Both the position numbers and the translations under genes were made by a program. From NCBI RefSeq assembly GCF_000004075.3, contig NC_026655.2, forward strand, positions 7,440,001-7,504,000: DNA of 64,000 bases, given 5' to 3'. Numbering within the stretch: the stretch's first letter is position 1; the number at the start of each line of letters is the position of its first letter. This document shows, one piece after another, positions 13,074 through 25,239 of the stretch. This stretch comes from Cucumis sativus. Its lineage: Eukaryota > Streptophyta > Magnoliopsida > Cucurbitales > Cucurbitaceae. The notes under the pieces were generated by a model. The model had not been told where the DNA came from and did not search any database. It worked only from the letters and a program-made list of their open reading frames with translations.

Positions 13074-16000
13074 ATGGCTACCGGAGGCTGGTGTGGTTTA
13101 GGCCCTTTGCTGTTTCGTAAAAAGGCTTATGGACTCGAGGTTTGTTCTATCTTTCCATATATATATATATATATATATATCTAATATTTCTCAAATCCAT
13201 AGCATTTTTTAAAAGCTTTGTTAGCATTTTTCCCCTGTCTCTATAGCTCTGTGTAATGATGAATGTTCTAATGTTTAACAATCCCATTTCCAGACTCATT
13301 CTTCTCTTTCATTTTCCATCTGTCCTATGGGGAAGTGGGTTTGCTTAAAGAAGGTCAAAGCTTTTTTTCCATTTTCTTTCCTTTGATCTTTCCTTGTATT
13401 GTTCAATAATTTTATGCGCCCTCAGATTTTCTGGTGTCATCATCGAGCAAACGTGAGGACTTGGGGCTCAAATGGAATTGGGGGTTTTTGTTTGCTTTGG
13501 TTTGGATTCCTAGAAAATTTGATTCTTGTAGAAATTTGGGGGTTTTCATCATATGGTTGTTTCTTCCCTTTTGGGACTTTCAATCCCCTGTTTTCTTTTC
13601 TTTTTTTTCCCAAAACATGAGATCAAACAGAACAGCCAAAAGAATTTTGAACTTGATTAAAAAAAATGAAGAAAATAAGGCTTTGACTTGGCTTATTTTT
13701 TGTTTTTGTAGACAATGAAGAGCTCTTCTTACGTGTTCTCAAAGACATATTCTAAGAAACTGAAGCTTTCCAAAGGTGCTAGAAGTAAGAAGTCTTCAGG
13801 ATGCAAAGATAATTTTGTTCAAATGATGGAGCTAAGGAAGAAAATTTTGATTCTTAGAGATATCATTGATTTGCCTTCTTTAGAACGCTCTGCTTCTATA
13901 AATGAGGTAACTTTTCTTTAATTCTTATGTTACTTAATTCTTTTTTCATATTTCTTATGATATTCAAGTTGACTTTTGGATCATATACTCTTTTAAATTT
14001 AATCTAGTTGACCAAATATTAATGAAATGTGGATTTCCTAGCTGCTTAATGGCCAAGGAATCAAGAACTGTACCTCTTCTGTTATGGATATTTCTTGTGT
14101 ATTTGTTTGGTTTGTTTGCAGATTGCTTTTTTCTATCATCATGTGTTTGAAATATCTTGATTTCTGATGGGTTTTGTGGCAGCTGGTGGTGGGAACGATG
14201 GAAGATCTTCAAAAGCTTTATCCCGAAATCATTTCGGATATCCAATATTCCGAAATGAAGACGACATGTATTGAACAGGTATGTCTTGGTAATGAAATTA
14301 TGTTCTTGAGTGTACGTGATGGTGTTTGTTAGAAACTTAGAGGAAATAATGTCATGTATCAGAGTCTTGCCTACTTCTGCACTGCACTGAAATCGATTGG
14401 CGATTCGTGGATGCTGAACCATGAGTGGAGAGACAAATCTAAATATAATTTGTCATCATTTCAGGAAAACTCCAGCTTCCAAGAAATTGGTCAGTTTTCA
14501 AGTTTTCTAGAGTTTAATTTTGTAGAGAATGTAAGATTCATAATTGATAAAAACATTTCCTTTTTGTAGTTGAATCTGTGTTGGGTATTATTGATTGCAT
14601 CGTTAGTATGGCGAACGAAAGGTTTGATGCGATGGACGAATTTGTTAACTCAAAGGACTCTTCTTATTCAAGAACTAGTTCCTTTGGTAAGAGCTCAAGT
14701 TCGACAGATTCATGCTCCGAAACCAATAGCTCTTGCTGCTCTTCGCCAGAAACTCCGACATCCGTCCTTGCAAACTTTCGAAACAGTGAAAGAAAATCTT
14801 CTGAAAAGGAGAAAGTCTCTTGTAGCTCTCCCCTTTTATGGTCTCTTAGAGTTCAAGCAGTGGAAAAGTTGAACCCCATTGATGTCAAGCACCTTTTGCT
14901 TCCTAGGTTGTCTCACTGCGGAGTAAATGTCTGCCCCGCCCCAACCAGAGTGGCGATCGTTGAGGAATCAATGATGGATTTGGATGACAAGCTCCCCTCT
15001 GAAAACACTGATGCTGCTGATGCAAATAATGAAATGGAAGTGTGTGATATTAAAGAAGAGAAGGATTTGAGCAAGGAAGCTAGTCAAAAGGCAGATAGAA
15101 ATGAGGAAATCGAAGTGTTTGATAACAAAGAAGAAAAATTGAATTTAAGCAGGACAGCCAGTCTAAAAGCAGATAGAAATGAAGAAATTGAAGTGATTGA
15201 TATCGAAGAAGAGAAGTTGTGTTTGAACAGGACAAATAGCCAAAAGGACATTGCTGAGAGAACCGATGATTTTGATTCCCAAGCTACTGCAACTGTTCAA
15301 GAATTGCCTACGTCAGATTTACCAACTGTTGTATCAAAGCCCTTACCGCTGCTACCCCCGATGGCTCCCCCTCCCCCTCCCCCCCCACCGCCTGCCCGAG
15401 ATCTGGAACCCTCCCTTGTCACCCTGCAACTGCCAACGCCAACGCCACCACCTCCACCACCACCACCAATGATGCAACAAAATGCAGTATTAGCTCAACA
15501 ACTTTCACAGCCACCTCCTCCACCTCCAGTGCCTCAGATGAAAGCACAGCCTGCTGCAGCAGGGCCAAATGTGCCTCCTCCACCTCCACAATTGTTAAAG
15601 GTAATCGAAACAGCGATCAAAGTCAGTGTACCACCACCACCACCACCATCAAACACTACTGGAACGATGGTGAGAGCAGGTGTACCGCCACCTCCACCTA
15701 TGGCGCCCTCAAAAGGGCGTGCAGGTCCAGCACCACCCCCTCCTGGGATGGCCCAAGGCAATGGGTTTGCTCCACCACCACCGCCACCAGGTGGTGCATT
15801 AAGGTCCTTGCGCGCCAAGAAAGCCTCTACCAAACTAAAAAGATCTCATCATTTGGGAAATCTTTACCGGACACTCAAAGGAAAGGTGGAGGGATCCAAT
15901 CAAAATCTTAAATCGGCTAATGGAAGGAAAGGTGGCGTCGGGAACAGTAACGGAGGAAAACAAGGAATGGCTGATGCATTGGCAGAGATGACAAAAAGGT

Positions 16001-17250
16001 ATGAGCTTCTCTTTCTTAAAGTGCACAACAAATGCAATAGAATAACAAACTTCTGAAGGAAACAAAGTACTGAAATATGCAGCATATACATAAATTTTGT
16101 TTCTTTTCTTGGGGTGTTTCAGATCAGCATACTTCCAGCAAATTGAAGAAGATGTTAAAAAACACGCAAAATCGATCACGGCGCTTAAACCTTCCATTTC
16201 ATCTTTCCAATCATCAGACATGAAGGACCTGCTCCTTTTCCACAAGCAAGTGGAATCTGTACTAGAGAATTTAACTGATGAATCACAGGTTTGTACAAAT
16301 TCTGCTTTGTCTAAGTTTCTAATCTTGCTTTCAAACATTGTTTTATTCAGAAGAATATTTTGTATTGTCTCAATATTGTAGGTACTAGCAAGGTTTGAAG
16401 GATTTCCCATAAAAAAGTTGGAAACTTTGAGAATTGCAGCAGCATTATATCTAAAATTAGATACAATTGTCTTTCAGCTACAGAATTGGAAGTTTGTTTC
16501 TCCCATGGGAGCGCTTCTGGACCGAGTCGAAAACTACTTCACTAAGGTAGTTTTGCTTAGATTTTTTTGAAGAATTGAGGATTGAGCTTACTATATCTCA
16601 TCAGCCTCAGCCTGTTGCACCATGTCGTATATGAACAATTGCTTTTGTCTCTGCTATGAAAAACAGATCAAAGGAGAAGTCGATGCACTTGAACGAACCA
16701 AGGATGAAGAATCAAAGAGATTCCGGGGTCACGGTATTCAATTTGATTTCAGTGTGTTAATACGGATCAAGGAATCAATGGTGGACGTTTCTTCTGGCTG
16801 CATGGAGTTGGCGTTGAAGGTGGTCTCCCAAACTTTATTACTCAATTAAAAGTTTAACTGATCAGCTAAATAATAAATTTCATCGAGAAATTATTATGGT
16901 AAATGACTAGCAAAGTTTCAAATTTTATTCCTATGGACAGGACATTAACGGTTAGAAACATAAAATTTTTCTATATTTTGTAAATACTTTTCTATATTTA
17001 AAAATGCTCTAATTTCATCTGTGTGCTTGATTTATATCTATAGGAAAAAAGAGAGTTGAAGGCAGCAGCAGAGAAGAGCCGAAAAGGAGGCCGATCTGAC
17101 AATTCGAACAAGGCATCTTCAAAGATGCTATGGAGGGCATTCCAATTCGCATACCGAGTTTACACATTCGCCGGTGGACACGACGACCGTGCTGATAGAC
17201 TGACCAGAGAATTGGCTGTAGAAATAGAGAGTGAATCTCATCACCTATGA
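13074..17250 (+). CDS. proline-rich protein with CHUP1-like C-terminal domain (At4g04980-type), nine exons
   Basis: Exons by GT-AG sites and frame: 13074-13139, 13712-13906, 14183-14278, 14363-14489, 14570-15998, 16123-16288, 16382-16546, 16667-16819, 17044-17250; all phases join to 867 aa. An N-terminal block (residues ~40-130; ELRKKILILRDIIDLP, GTMEDLQKLYPEI) resembles the uncharacterised Arabidopsis At4g04980 protein, from memory. A Ser-rich stretch follows, then three acidic repeats (residues ~317-393), then polyproline runs PPPPPPPPP (residues ~421-570). Residues 638-867 match the CHUP1/IPGA1-type C-terminal region: YFQQIEEDV, VLARFEGFP, ERTKDEESKRF, VDVSSGCMELALKEKRE, LWRAFQFAYRVYTFAGGHDDRAD. 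That region in CHUP1 binds actin/profilin and builds short actin filaments on chloroplasts; polyproline is the usual profilin ligand. A cytoskeletal role is therefore inferred. The N-terminal coiled coil and chloroplast anchor of true CHUP1 are absent. Intron 1 holds an (AT)12 microsatellite. Confidence 0.88.
13157..13180. repeat. (AT)12 microsatellite in intron 1 of the CHUP1-like gene
   Basis: Uninterrupted AT dinucleotide run 17 bp after the exon 1 donor site; likely length-polymorphic. Confidence 0.9.
15037..15264 (+). repeat. coding minisatellite, three ~76-bp units
   Basis: Units begin at 15037, 15112 and 15190, each with gaagtg, at spacings of 75 and 78 bp, and stay in frame. Each encodes an acidic unit of the form E-V-x-D-I-K-E-E-K followed by a Ser/Arg/Thr segment and K-A-D-R-N-E. 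The third unit is the most diverged at its end. Confidence 0.85.
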
Positions 17251-20200
17251 TTCTCTCCCCTCTTTTAAAGTTGTTTTCCCCTCCTTTCTTCTTCTTTTTG
17301 GCTGTTAAGAGAAAAAAAAAAAAGAACTTTTTTTAAAACACTGAATCATGTGAGATCAGTGGTTGGTCTTACACCATATCTAGCATTTTACTGTTTGGAA
17401 TGAATTTATTGAGTAACGTTTGACATTTATGTTGAAGTGCTAAACCTTTTTCCTCTATCTGGATAGGACCCTGTAAAAAAACTATGTAATTAATATGAGC
17501 TCTTATGATGCTATGCATACATTACATATATTATATATACACAACTTATTTACAAAGTAGAAGTCTAATAAACTAGTCTTCACATGTTTTAATATCAATC
17601 AACATATTAGTGTACTTTCTTCAGTGTTTGTATGTTATGATTTTCATTTTGAAGAATATGTTAAGCTCCATATGAAGGAGGCTGAACTCATGGTTAAAGT
17701 TGTAGAACCCTAAAATGTTGTCCTTGCTAGTGGCTGTTGTAGAACCCTAACTTTGTCCCATATTTTATTTCATCATCTTTATTTTTCTTATCCTTTTACA
17801 TATCCTTTATTTCTACTGTTGAAAGAAAATCCATTTACTTAAAAACAGGTGTTTTGAATTTTGAATTCACTCACTACTTGTTTTAATCGTGACATATGAG
17901 ACTTAAAAATCTACATAATAATAATTTTTTTCTTCAAGGTCATTTTCCTTAATATATCCTTTATTTTTGTTTGTACACCATTTTCCCATACATTATTGGA
18001 CGTCGGCCAATCACACCCTCTAAACCAAAATTGGTGATGACTCAATTTTCCTCCTCTTGGGAACCAGATTGGCCACTTCACATCGCAGACCCACACCTAC
18101 AGTACGTAGTTTCAATATTATTGCAATAGAAAGCCTTAGTTGTTTCTATAAGTCATGTATAGTGTGGTTATATACAACCGAACATTTGTTGTTATAAACA
18201 AACGAAAGTGTTGCTATTGAATGAAACATTATTGTCATAAACTCCACACTCCCTCCTAAGACCTCCTCATGCGACCAAGTGGGTTGTGACCGCCAAACAC
18301 TCAATGTCTATTCTCATTGCGAGATAATACGTTGGACGCCTAGTAAGCGAAATTCTACAACTCATTCTCTTTAATGAGTGGCATAGACTAAATAAGCTAG
18401 CCTTCAATGGAAGACTTTATTCAAAGAAACACACTTACTCTGACCAAAGGCTATATCGCCTAAATGATATATTGCATGAACCAACTCCAACGCAAGTCCT
18501 CCAACGTATTTAAATGACTAATTAACTCATAACACATCAAATGTTTCAACCAAAAAACTTAAGAAAGAAAGTACTTCGTTAATATGTAGAAGAGTTTACA
18601 AAATGTCAACGTCAAGGTAAAATGCAAGTACCCAGTAAAGCTTTAAGTACAAATTCCTTCGCCTAACAAATCTCCATGCTATGCGGTCAGACTAGTGATT
18701 ACTAACAATAAGATGTGATGCAATAGTCTTCCCGTTATTATGTGATTCCAACACTTTTAAAAACTATTGTTAACCATTGAAATAGTCTTTTTTTTGTTTT
18801 TTTTTAATTTATTGTAGTTGTCAAAATTATAGCAATCAAGTGAAAATATTTCAAGATATAGTCCAATGCAAAACAATTTACAAATAGATTTTGGTGGAAG
18901 TCTATTAACCATATAATATGTTTGGAATTTTTTGTAAATATTGCTATACATGTCATTATTATATATCCCTACAAATTCTAGCTAATTAGAAGAGAAAAAA
19001 AAAGAATGATTGTGAATATAGCTAGTATTGCTATCATTCAAAATTTTAATTAAGTATATAGTTTTTTGATAAGTTGATATGTAACTTATTATATATTGAT
19101 ATTTATATATATGGTGCAACTCATTTAACTTAATCTTCACTTTACTACATAGGGTTACTACATTCTCACCTATTTCAATTGCACCTTCAAATTTTCAATT
19201 AGGTTAGTGTGAGGATAAGACACATATACAAGCTGGAAAAAAAATTATGGTTTGCATCATCTTTTTTCTTTTTCATTTTAAAATCAATCTAATAAATTGA
19301 GTGAAAATAAACCACATATTAGATATTACAATAACAAAGGTTTCTCTCAACGAAGTATTGGATTCACATAAGGATATGCACATGCATATGCACATACACA
19401 ATTGATTTAACATTAGTTACTATATATATAAGTATGCTACTCCAATGATGATAAGTATCAATAATGTATATAAGTATGCATATAGACGCACACATATATG
19501 TACTTCAATGACAACATATAGAAATTAAACTATCATGATATAAATATTATTTAACAATAATTACTATATAATTTACATTCAAGTGGATTAGTAACCACAC
19601 CACTACTTTGTTGTTATATAAAACAGAAAAGAAACCCTATTTGTGATAAATTTTAAATGTCAACAATAAACATTTAATAGACAAAAAAGTCATTTTTTGG
19701 GTAATTTATATCTATAGAAACTTATAATTTTTCGTGAGAATATTACCATAACAAGTAATACATGTTAGTAAATGCTTACTATGGATTACAATAAGAAAAT
19801 TATGAAACATTCAAGAATGACAGATGTGTCTCATTGATGCCTTTTTCTTAATGATCATTTTCAGGACTGAAAGAGTAAAAAATGTATTTATGACAGTTTT
19901 TTTTAGTCTTGAAAACTTGTTTTTATTGTAATTAATTCACACATCTAGATACTGATTTCATTAGTTAAGCAAGCAACTTGGGTTCTTACAATATATACTA
20001 ACACAATGAAAGTTAAAATTCCATTACAATAACATTAAATAAAAGTAATTGCCATACATGTTCGTATAATAAATACATATAAACAGAAAGATTATGCAGG
20101 TTGGATTGTAGGAATTAAAATATGAATTGAAGCGGCCACATTTTATTGAAAGACTGCACACATACAAAGCCCCAAGTTAAAAGATATTGATTCTCACTAA

Positions 20201-20341
20201 TTTTTGTGTATTTTATTAAATTGTCTAGCCAAAACTTGTCATTTGATAATTTTTTTTTTTCTTCAAGATATTTTAACATTTTCTTTTATGTAAATGATGA
20301 GGAGAGATGCACAAAAATGGACGACGTTTAAAATACACTAA
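17251..20341. other. intergenic region between the CHUP1-like gene and the PPO array
   Basis: The 3' flank of the CHUP1-like gene lies at 17251-17530. About 18000-18720 is less AT-rich than its surroundings and may be a repeat fragment, but no frame over 65 codons is open and I recognise nothing. From 18720 on the DNA is AT-rich and featureless. Confidence 0.5.
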
Positions 20342-20359
20342 TATTACCAGTTGAATAGT

Positions 20360-22036
20360 TTATCGAAGGGGCTCAAGTTGAATCTTAATTCCTCCAACGG
20401 TGACACCTTCTCCACCAACCATAGGTTCAATCTTAACAGCCAAATTTTTATCACGCTCCAAACCCAACCCTTGAATGACCTCAGTTATCACAAAACGCAA
20501 AGAGGTTTTATCATGGTGGTGGAGACCATGGGGAATGTTTTTGAAGCTGCCCACAAACTCAAGAAACGCAGCGCACCTGTCCTGCGCCTTATCAACAACA
20601 TTAACAAGTACATCAAAATGCACCCGAGTAGTTGGATCATACTCCACATCTTCCAACACCAACACCTCATCAACTTCCTCACCGCTCCTATCCTCTTCCG
20701 GCCTGTCTACCATTGTGGTTATGTCCGAATTCAAAATCTGGGGGAAGTTGACGATTGGAGGCTCAGATTCTTCAGTTCTTATCCACGGATTTGGGGTGGG
20801 GATTTTGTTCATGTGCAACCATGGAAGTGGTACCTCTTGGTAAACATAACCAAGCTTTTCAGTGTCCAAACAATCAGAAACTTTGATATTTACAGCGTTT
20901 TTATTCTCATCGTAAAACACAAACGAGGAATTCAACCAATCTGGGTCAATGTGATCTTTTGGATTCCCGTCCAATGTTTTCCAAATATTCCACAACCGGT
21001 CTATATTGGCATGGTGAGCATAAAACAACGGATCTAGCGCTGCCGAGTAAAAAGATCCCATGTCTTCAAAATGAGGGGTCTTTGTGCCAAGCCAATCGTG
21101 AATGTTATTATGTGGGGATTGTTCAATGGTGCCCATATCAGTGGGATTGGGTGTTTCTCCAGCTTTCAGAACTCTTCCAAGGAAACTTCGAGGGCTTTGG
21201 ACTTGCATTCGGTCATTCATCCAACGGAGATTGCAATCCACAACGTCAAAAGAATGGTCTTCGGTTTTTCCATTGTAGTTTAGGTAAATCAATTTGTGTG
21301 GATCGTGACGTGGATCACGGAGATGATCGTAAAGTGATGAAGATGGGCGGTTGTAGAATTCGGGCATGTACATCCCCGGTGGTGAATCCCAATTCCAAAA
21401 GGGTATGGCGAAATTTGGGTTCCCAATATAATGCCTCAAGATTCTCTCGAAGAAGTAGAGATAGGCACGATGAAATGGGAAGAATAACGCGTTGCTATGA
21501 ACTCCAAATCTAGTTTCTGTGATAGACCCCAACTGGTTGTACACATAATCGCAATATGCACAATGAATTTTAGCTTGATGTAAAAAGCTATGCGGGTCAC
21601 CTTCATCGAGTTGTTTTAATTTCTTAATGCCACTTTCCAATTCCTCAATTTGGGTCTGGTTCATCAAATGGGCAGCGGGTCGTCGAACATAAGGTTGTTG
21701 AATTTTTGGGGGGACGAAATGGATGATTTTTCCAATTTGTGGTGGGCAACAATCCTTGATGCCACCAGGTGTTTTCGCCATATGACAGTTAAAGATATCT
21801 GGCGTCAATGGAGCTGCCAACACAGAGCTGGTGGCCGTGACGACGCCATAAAGACCTCCAAGACCGAACAACACTTCTCTACGATCAAATTTGCTTACAG
21901 AATCTTCTCCATTATTAGAGGCTGCTTTGCATGAGACATAATTGACAACAACATGTCTTTTGTTTGAAGAAATGGAGGATTTGGTTTTGGTTTGAGAATA
22001 GGAAGAAAGTAATAGAAGAGAAGATAAAGAAGCCAT
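20360..22036 (-). CDS. PPO: PPO-1: polyphenol oxidase (catechol oxidase/tyrosinase), intronless and intact
   Basis: A single 558-codon frame. Residues 1-50 form a Ser/Thr-rich chloroplast transit peptide. KFDRREVLFGLGG (residues 49-61) is the twin-arginine thylakoid-transfer signal, and the mature protein begins after AAPLTPD. CuA ligands are H158 (HCAYC), H180 and H189 (FPFHRAYLYF); C162 is placed for the Cys-His thioether to H180. CuB has H309 and H313 (SPHNNIHDW) and the HHANIDRLW motif (H341/H342). The DWL domain (DPDWLNSSFVFYDE, ~364-377) and the KFDV-type C-terminal domain (here VHFDVLVNV, ~472-480) are present. It oxidises o-diphenols to quinones in the thylakoid lumen after wounding (family knowledge). 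The residue after the first CuB His is Asn310, which in characterised PPOs is linked to monophenolase ability. It is slightly shorter than the usual ~590 aa but has no missing domain. It is the 3'-most copy of the array. Confidence 0.96.
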   Translation of the reverse strand: MASLSSLLLLSSYSQTKTKSSISSNKRHVVVNYVSCKAASNNGEDSVSKFDRREVLFGLGGLYGVVTATSSVLAAPLTPDIFNCHMAKTPGGIKDCCPPQIGKIIHFVPPKIQQPYVRRPAAHLMNQTQIEELESGIKKLKQLDEGDPHSFLHQAKIHCAYCDYVYNQLGSITETRFGVHSNALFFPFHRAYLYFFERILRHYIGNPNFAIPFWNWDSPPGMYMPEFYNRPSSSLYDHLRDPRHDPHKLIYLNYNGKTEDHSFDVVDCNLRWMNDRMQVQSPRSFLGRVLKAGETPNPTDMGTIEQSPHNNIHDWLGTKTPHFEDMGSFYSAALDPLFYAHHANIDRLWNIWKTLDGNPKDHIDPDWLNSSFVFYDENKNAVNIKVSDCLDTEKLGYVYQEVPLPWLHMNKIPTPNPWIRTEESEPPIVNFPQILNSDITTMVDRPEEDRSGEEVDEVLVLEDVEYDPTTRVHFDVLVNVVDKAQDRCAAFLEFVGSFKNIPHGLHHHDKTSLRFVITEVIQGLGLERDKNLAVKIEPMVGGEGVTVGGIKIQLEPLR

Positions 22037-22108
22037 AATTTATATTGTAAAGCTTTAATAATTAGCTTGGTGTGTATTTTGAAGTTTTAGGTTGTGGTTT
22101 CCTACTCT

Positions 22109-22122
22109 CTTATATATAAATA
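22109..22122 (-). promoter_or_regulatory. TATA box of PPO-1
   Basis: On the minus strand this reads TATTTATATATAAG, about 75 bp upstream of the PPO-1 start codon. Confidence 0.6.
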
Positions 22123-23380
22123 AAAAAGAAGATTAAAGTTTCAATCTCTATAAAGAAAATGTCTATCTTCTCCCTCTCTATCACTTCTCTCTTTGGAATC
22201 TATATCTCTAAAAGAAAGTCTCATTTTCTCTAGCTCTACTCATAGCTGCTAGCTAGAAGTTCAACCAGGTTATTAGCATTTACATATCAATATCATGAAA
22301 TTGGAGAAAGTTTCCCTCTCCTCAACTTTCTCTCAATCCCATGTGTTTTTGTGTAAAAAAAAAAGAGTGAGTCCATGGAATAACACTTATTCACTCAATT
22401 TCCTTATTCTAATAGAATCGAGTCCTACCAAAAACATTATCAAACCTCCACCAAAAATGTTATCAAATGCAATTTGATTGGGGCCTCCTTTGGGAGTTTA
22501 TGGATCGAGAGAACAATTCACAAATACTGGTCTCCGTCTAGCAACAATAGAATAGAAGTTTATTATTAATTAATTTTGCCATACACTTAATTATGCTTTA
22601 GCCAACTTCCTATCGTTTACCTTTTGTCATTCAACCCTTGTGGACAATATATTAATAGAATTTCCAATCAATTGGTGGTCTTAATATGAATATATATATC
22701 ATATTATAAGATTTAATCATTTACGTAGTTCTCATAGAATTTACGTCAATATACCTATTTTTTTCATTCATAAAATTTTTTGAACTCTCAGAAAAAAAGA
22801 AGATATAATACACTTTGAAAAATTTCATATTATTATAATACTACAAGTTTTGGCACATTGTGAAGTCTTTTTTTTTTTTTTTTGTTAAGGTTGACCGGTT
22901 TTGAGGGATCCAATCAAAATTTGGTCAACTTTTACTCAATAAATTAGGCTCCCTCATTCCACAAATTACGAAAAAATTAAAACATTTTTCTATTACTCCA
23001 TACACGATATACTCGATGTGTACGTTGTCTAGTTTCACGTTACTTGATCCGATGCATATTTGCTTCGACATGCAATTAATACGAGAATAGTCATACAACT
23101 GCAATTTGGAGAAAATGATTGACAGACCCGGGACAACCTAATCAAATCAGATTCACTTTTCATATTAGGTTTCCTGACACACATTTACATGGGTCGGTAG
23201 TAAGATTTTATTGACTAATGGTTCATACCTACACCAATAGGTGTAAGTTGAATTTTCCCATTACACAGTAACTTTAAGTAGTCAAACAAACACACGTATA
23301 AAAAGCACAAAACCCACAATTTATTCAGACACAACACTCACACATATACATAATACCAAACCAAAGTTTAATTAAAATTA
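22123..23380. other. intergenic spacer between PPO-1 and PPO-2
   Basis: A CT-rich proximal region (22150-22260) is followed by AT-rich DNA. The sequence holds no reading frame with a recognisable product. Confidence 0.5.
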
Positions 23381-24805
23381 TTACACAGGCTGAAGCTGAG
23401 CCGTTATCCCTCCAATACTGACGCTTTCTCCACCAAGCTTAGGTTTCATCTTCACAGGAAACTTTGCTTCATTGGAGGCAGCTGGAATAATTCTCTATTA
23501 ATTATACAATTATTATTTGGTAACGGGGTTTTCTTCAAATGCTTCCATGAAATGGGTACCTTTTCATAATCATACCCAAGTTTCTTACTGTCCAAACAAT
23601 CCGAAACTTTGATACGTACAGCGTTTTGATTCTCATCGTAAAACACAAATGTCGAGTTTACCCAACCCTCGTCGGTGTGATCTTGATTCCCCATTTCTTT
23701 CCAAATCTTCCACATGCCATCGACATTCACGTGATGAGCGTAAAACAATGGATCTCGTCCTGCGGTCGAAAAATCTCCCATGTCTATACGACCACGTATG
23801 TTTTTATTGCCAACCCAATTGTGAACGTTATTATGTGGAGATTGTTCAATGTGCTACCCATGTCATTGTGGGTGGGGACCTTCCCAACTTCAACTATATT
23901 TCCAAGGAACCTTCGGGCGCTCGTAACATTCATTCGTTGTTTCATCCAATGGAGTTTACATTCAACAATGTCGAAACCATGGTCTTCGGTTTTTCTGTCG
24001 TAGTTAAGATAAAGCAATTTTTTTTTAACATGAGAAGTGGATCGCGGAACTTATCGTAAAGCGATGAATTCGGGTCGTTGTAGGGTTCAGTCATATTGTA
24101 CATGCCATCAGGTGTATCCCAATTCCAAAAAGGTATAGCAAAATCTGGGTTCCCAATCAAAGAACTTAAAAATCTCTCAAAGAAGTAAAGATAAGCACGG
24201 TGAGGTGGGAAGAATAAAGCGTTGCTATGAACTTGAACTTTAGCTACTGATTCAGAAGGATGCATCATTGCAATGGGCACAGTGGACATTAGCTTGTTGA
24301 TACAAACTACGAGGGTCATCGTCACTAAGGGCTCTCATCTTTTCAATCCCTTTTTTCAAATCATCAAGCTGGGTTGTGGTCATTGTATGGGCAGCGGGTC
24401 GGATACGGGGTGTTGGAATGACCGGGGGGACAAACTCAATAATTTCTTCGATTTCAGGTGGGCAACATCCATCGTCCCCTGCTGGTGTTTTCCTTTTGTC
24501 ACGCAGTTAAGAACATCCGGCGACAACAGCGAATCCGCCAATGCAAATAAAGTTATCGCTGCTAAGAGTCGTGACGCCGTGAAGCCCTCCAAGTCCAAAC
24601 AGTACATCTCTTCTATCAAATTTGGTTAGAGAGTTTCGTCTAGCTTGGGAGTGTGGGAAATTTTCTTCATTTGAAGCTCCGCATGGGACATAATTATTAT
24701 TGTGGGCATATCTTTTTTTTGGAGTTAGAGAGATGGATATATATGATTGCTCATATTTGCCTTTGGAATATAAGGGGACGATAGAAGAGAAGATAAGGAA
24801 GACAT
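23381..24805 (-). pseudogene. PPO: PPO-2: intronless polyphenol oxidase pseudogene with many frameshifts
   Basis: Start codon at 24803-24805 (MSSLSSLLSS). The tail GESVSIGGI plus a stop at 23381-23383 still marks the PPO C-terminus. Recognisable pieces lie in at least six frame segments: KFDRRDVLFGLGG (24.6 kb), DDGCCPPEIEEIIEF (24.45 kb), NVHCAHC (24.28 kb), FFPPHRAYLYFFERF (24.2 kb), SPHNNVHNWVG and YAHHVNVDGMWK (23.7-23.85 kb), GWVNSTFVFYDE (23.65 kb). The CuB signature has HHVNVDG instead of HHxNxDR. After the DWL domain nearly all of the KFDV domain is deleted: the frame goes from the middle of the protein at ~23500 to the last ~30 residues. No enzyme could be made from it. Its closest relative here is PPO-3, with which it also shares a conserved upstream block. 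Confidence 0.92.
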
Positions 24806-24881
24806 AATTTATGAGCATTGGAGTTTTTTCAGTTATTTCATAATTTGTGTGTTTTCTCTCCTCTCTTCAATAGAAAGAAAG

Positions 24882-24947
24882 GAAAAACTCCAAAATTGTC
24901 ATTTCGTCCCTAATCTTTTGTGTAATTCTTAATTAATTTGGTCCCTC
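24882..24947 (-). promoter_or_regulatory. upstream block conserved between PPO-2 and PPO-3
   Basis: This stretch (with ccctaatcttttgtgta and aatttggtccctc) aligns with 30956-31018 upstream of PPO-3 at nearly every base outside small indels. It lies about 80-140 bp upstream of each start codon, so the duplication that made the two copies included promoter DNA. Confidence 0.6.
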
Positions 24948-25239
24948 ATTTCTTTAACAATCTTACTTTAGGGTTTAGGGATTTTTTAAATTCTTTTTTA
25001 TTTAAGGCATCTCTCTTTGGATAAGAAATTAAAGTAGGAGATGTGTATAAAAATTTGTTCGCAAATAGTTGTGCATTGTTAAACCATGATTTTTTTTTTA
25101 ATAAAATAGAACAAAACGCAAAAATATTTACGGTATATAAAACATTCTTGAAAATGGAAAAAAATCCAAAAGCCCACAACGTAAGATAACAAAAATACCT
25201 TGCAATTAATCGGTCATACACACGCGCAAAAAGCTAATT

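Noticed and set aside
15534-15833. 99-codon glycine-rich frame on the minus strand
   Set aside because: It is the antisense shadow of the polyproline-coding part of the CHUP1-like exon 5.
20351-21513. Long plus-strand frames up to 228 codons over PPO-1
   Set aside because: They are antisense shadows of PPO-1, which has every tyrosinase motif in its own frame.
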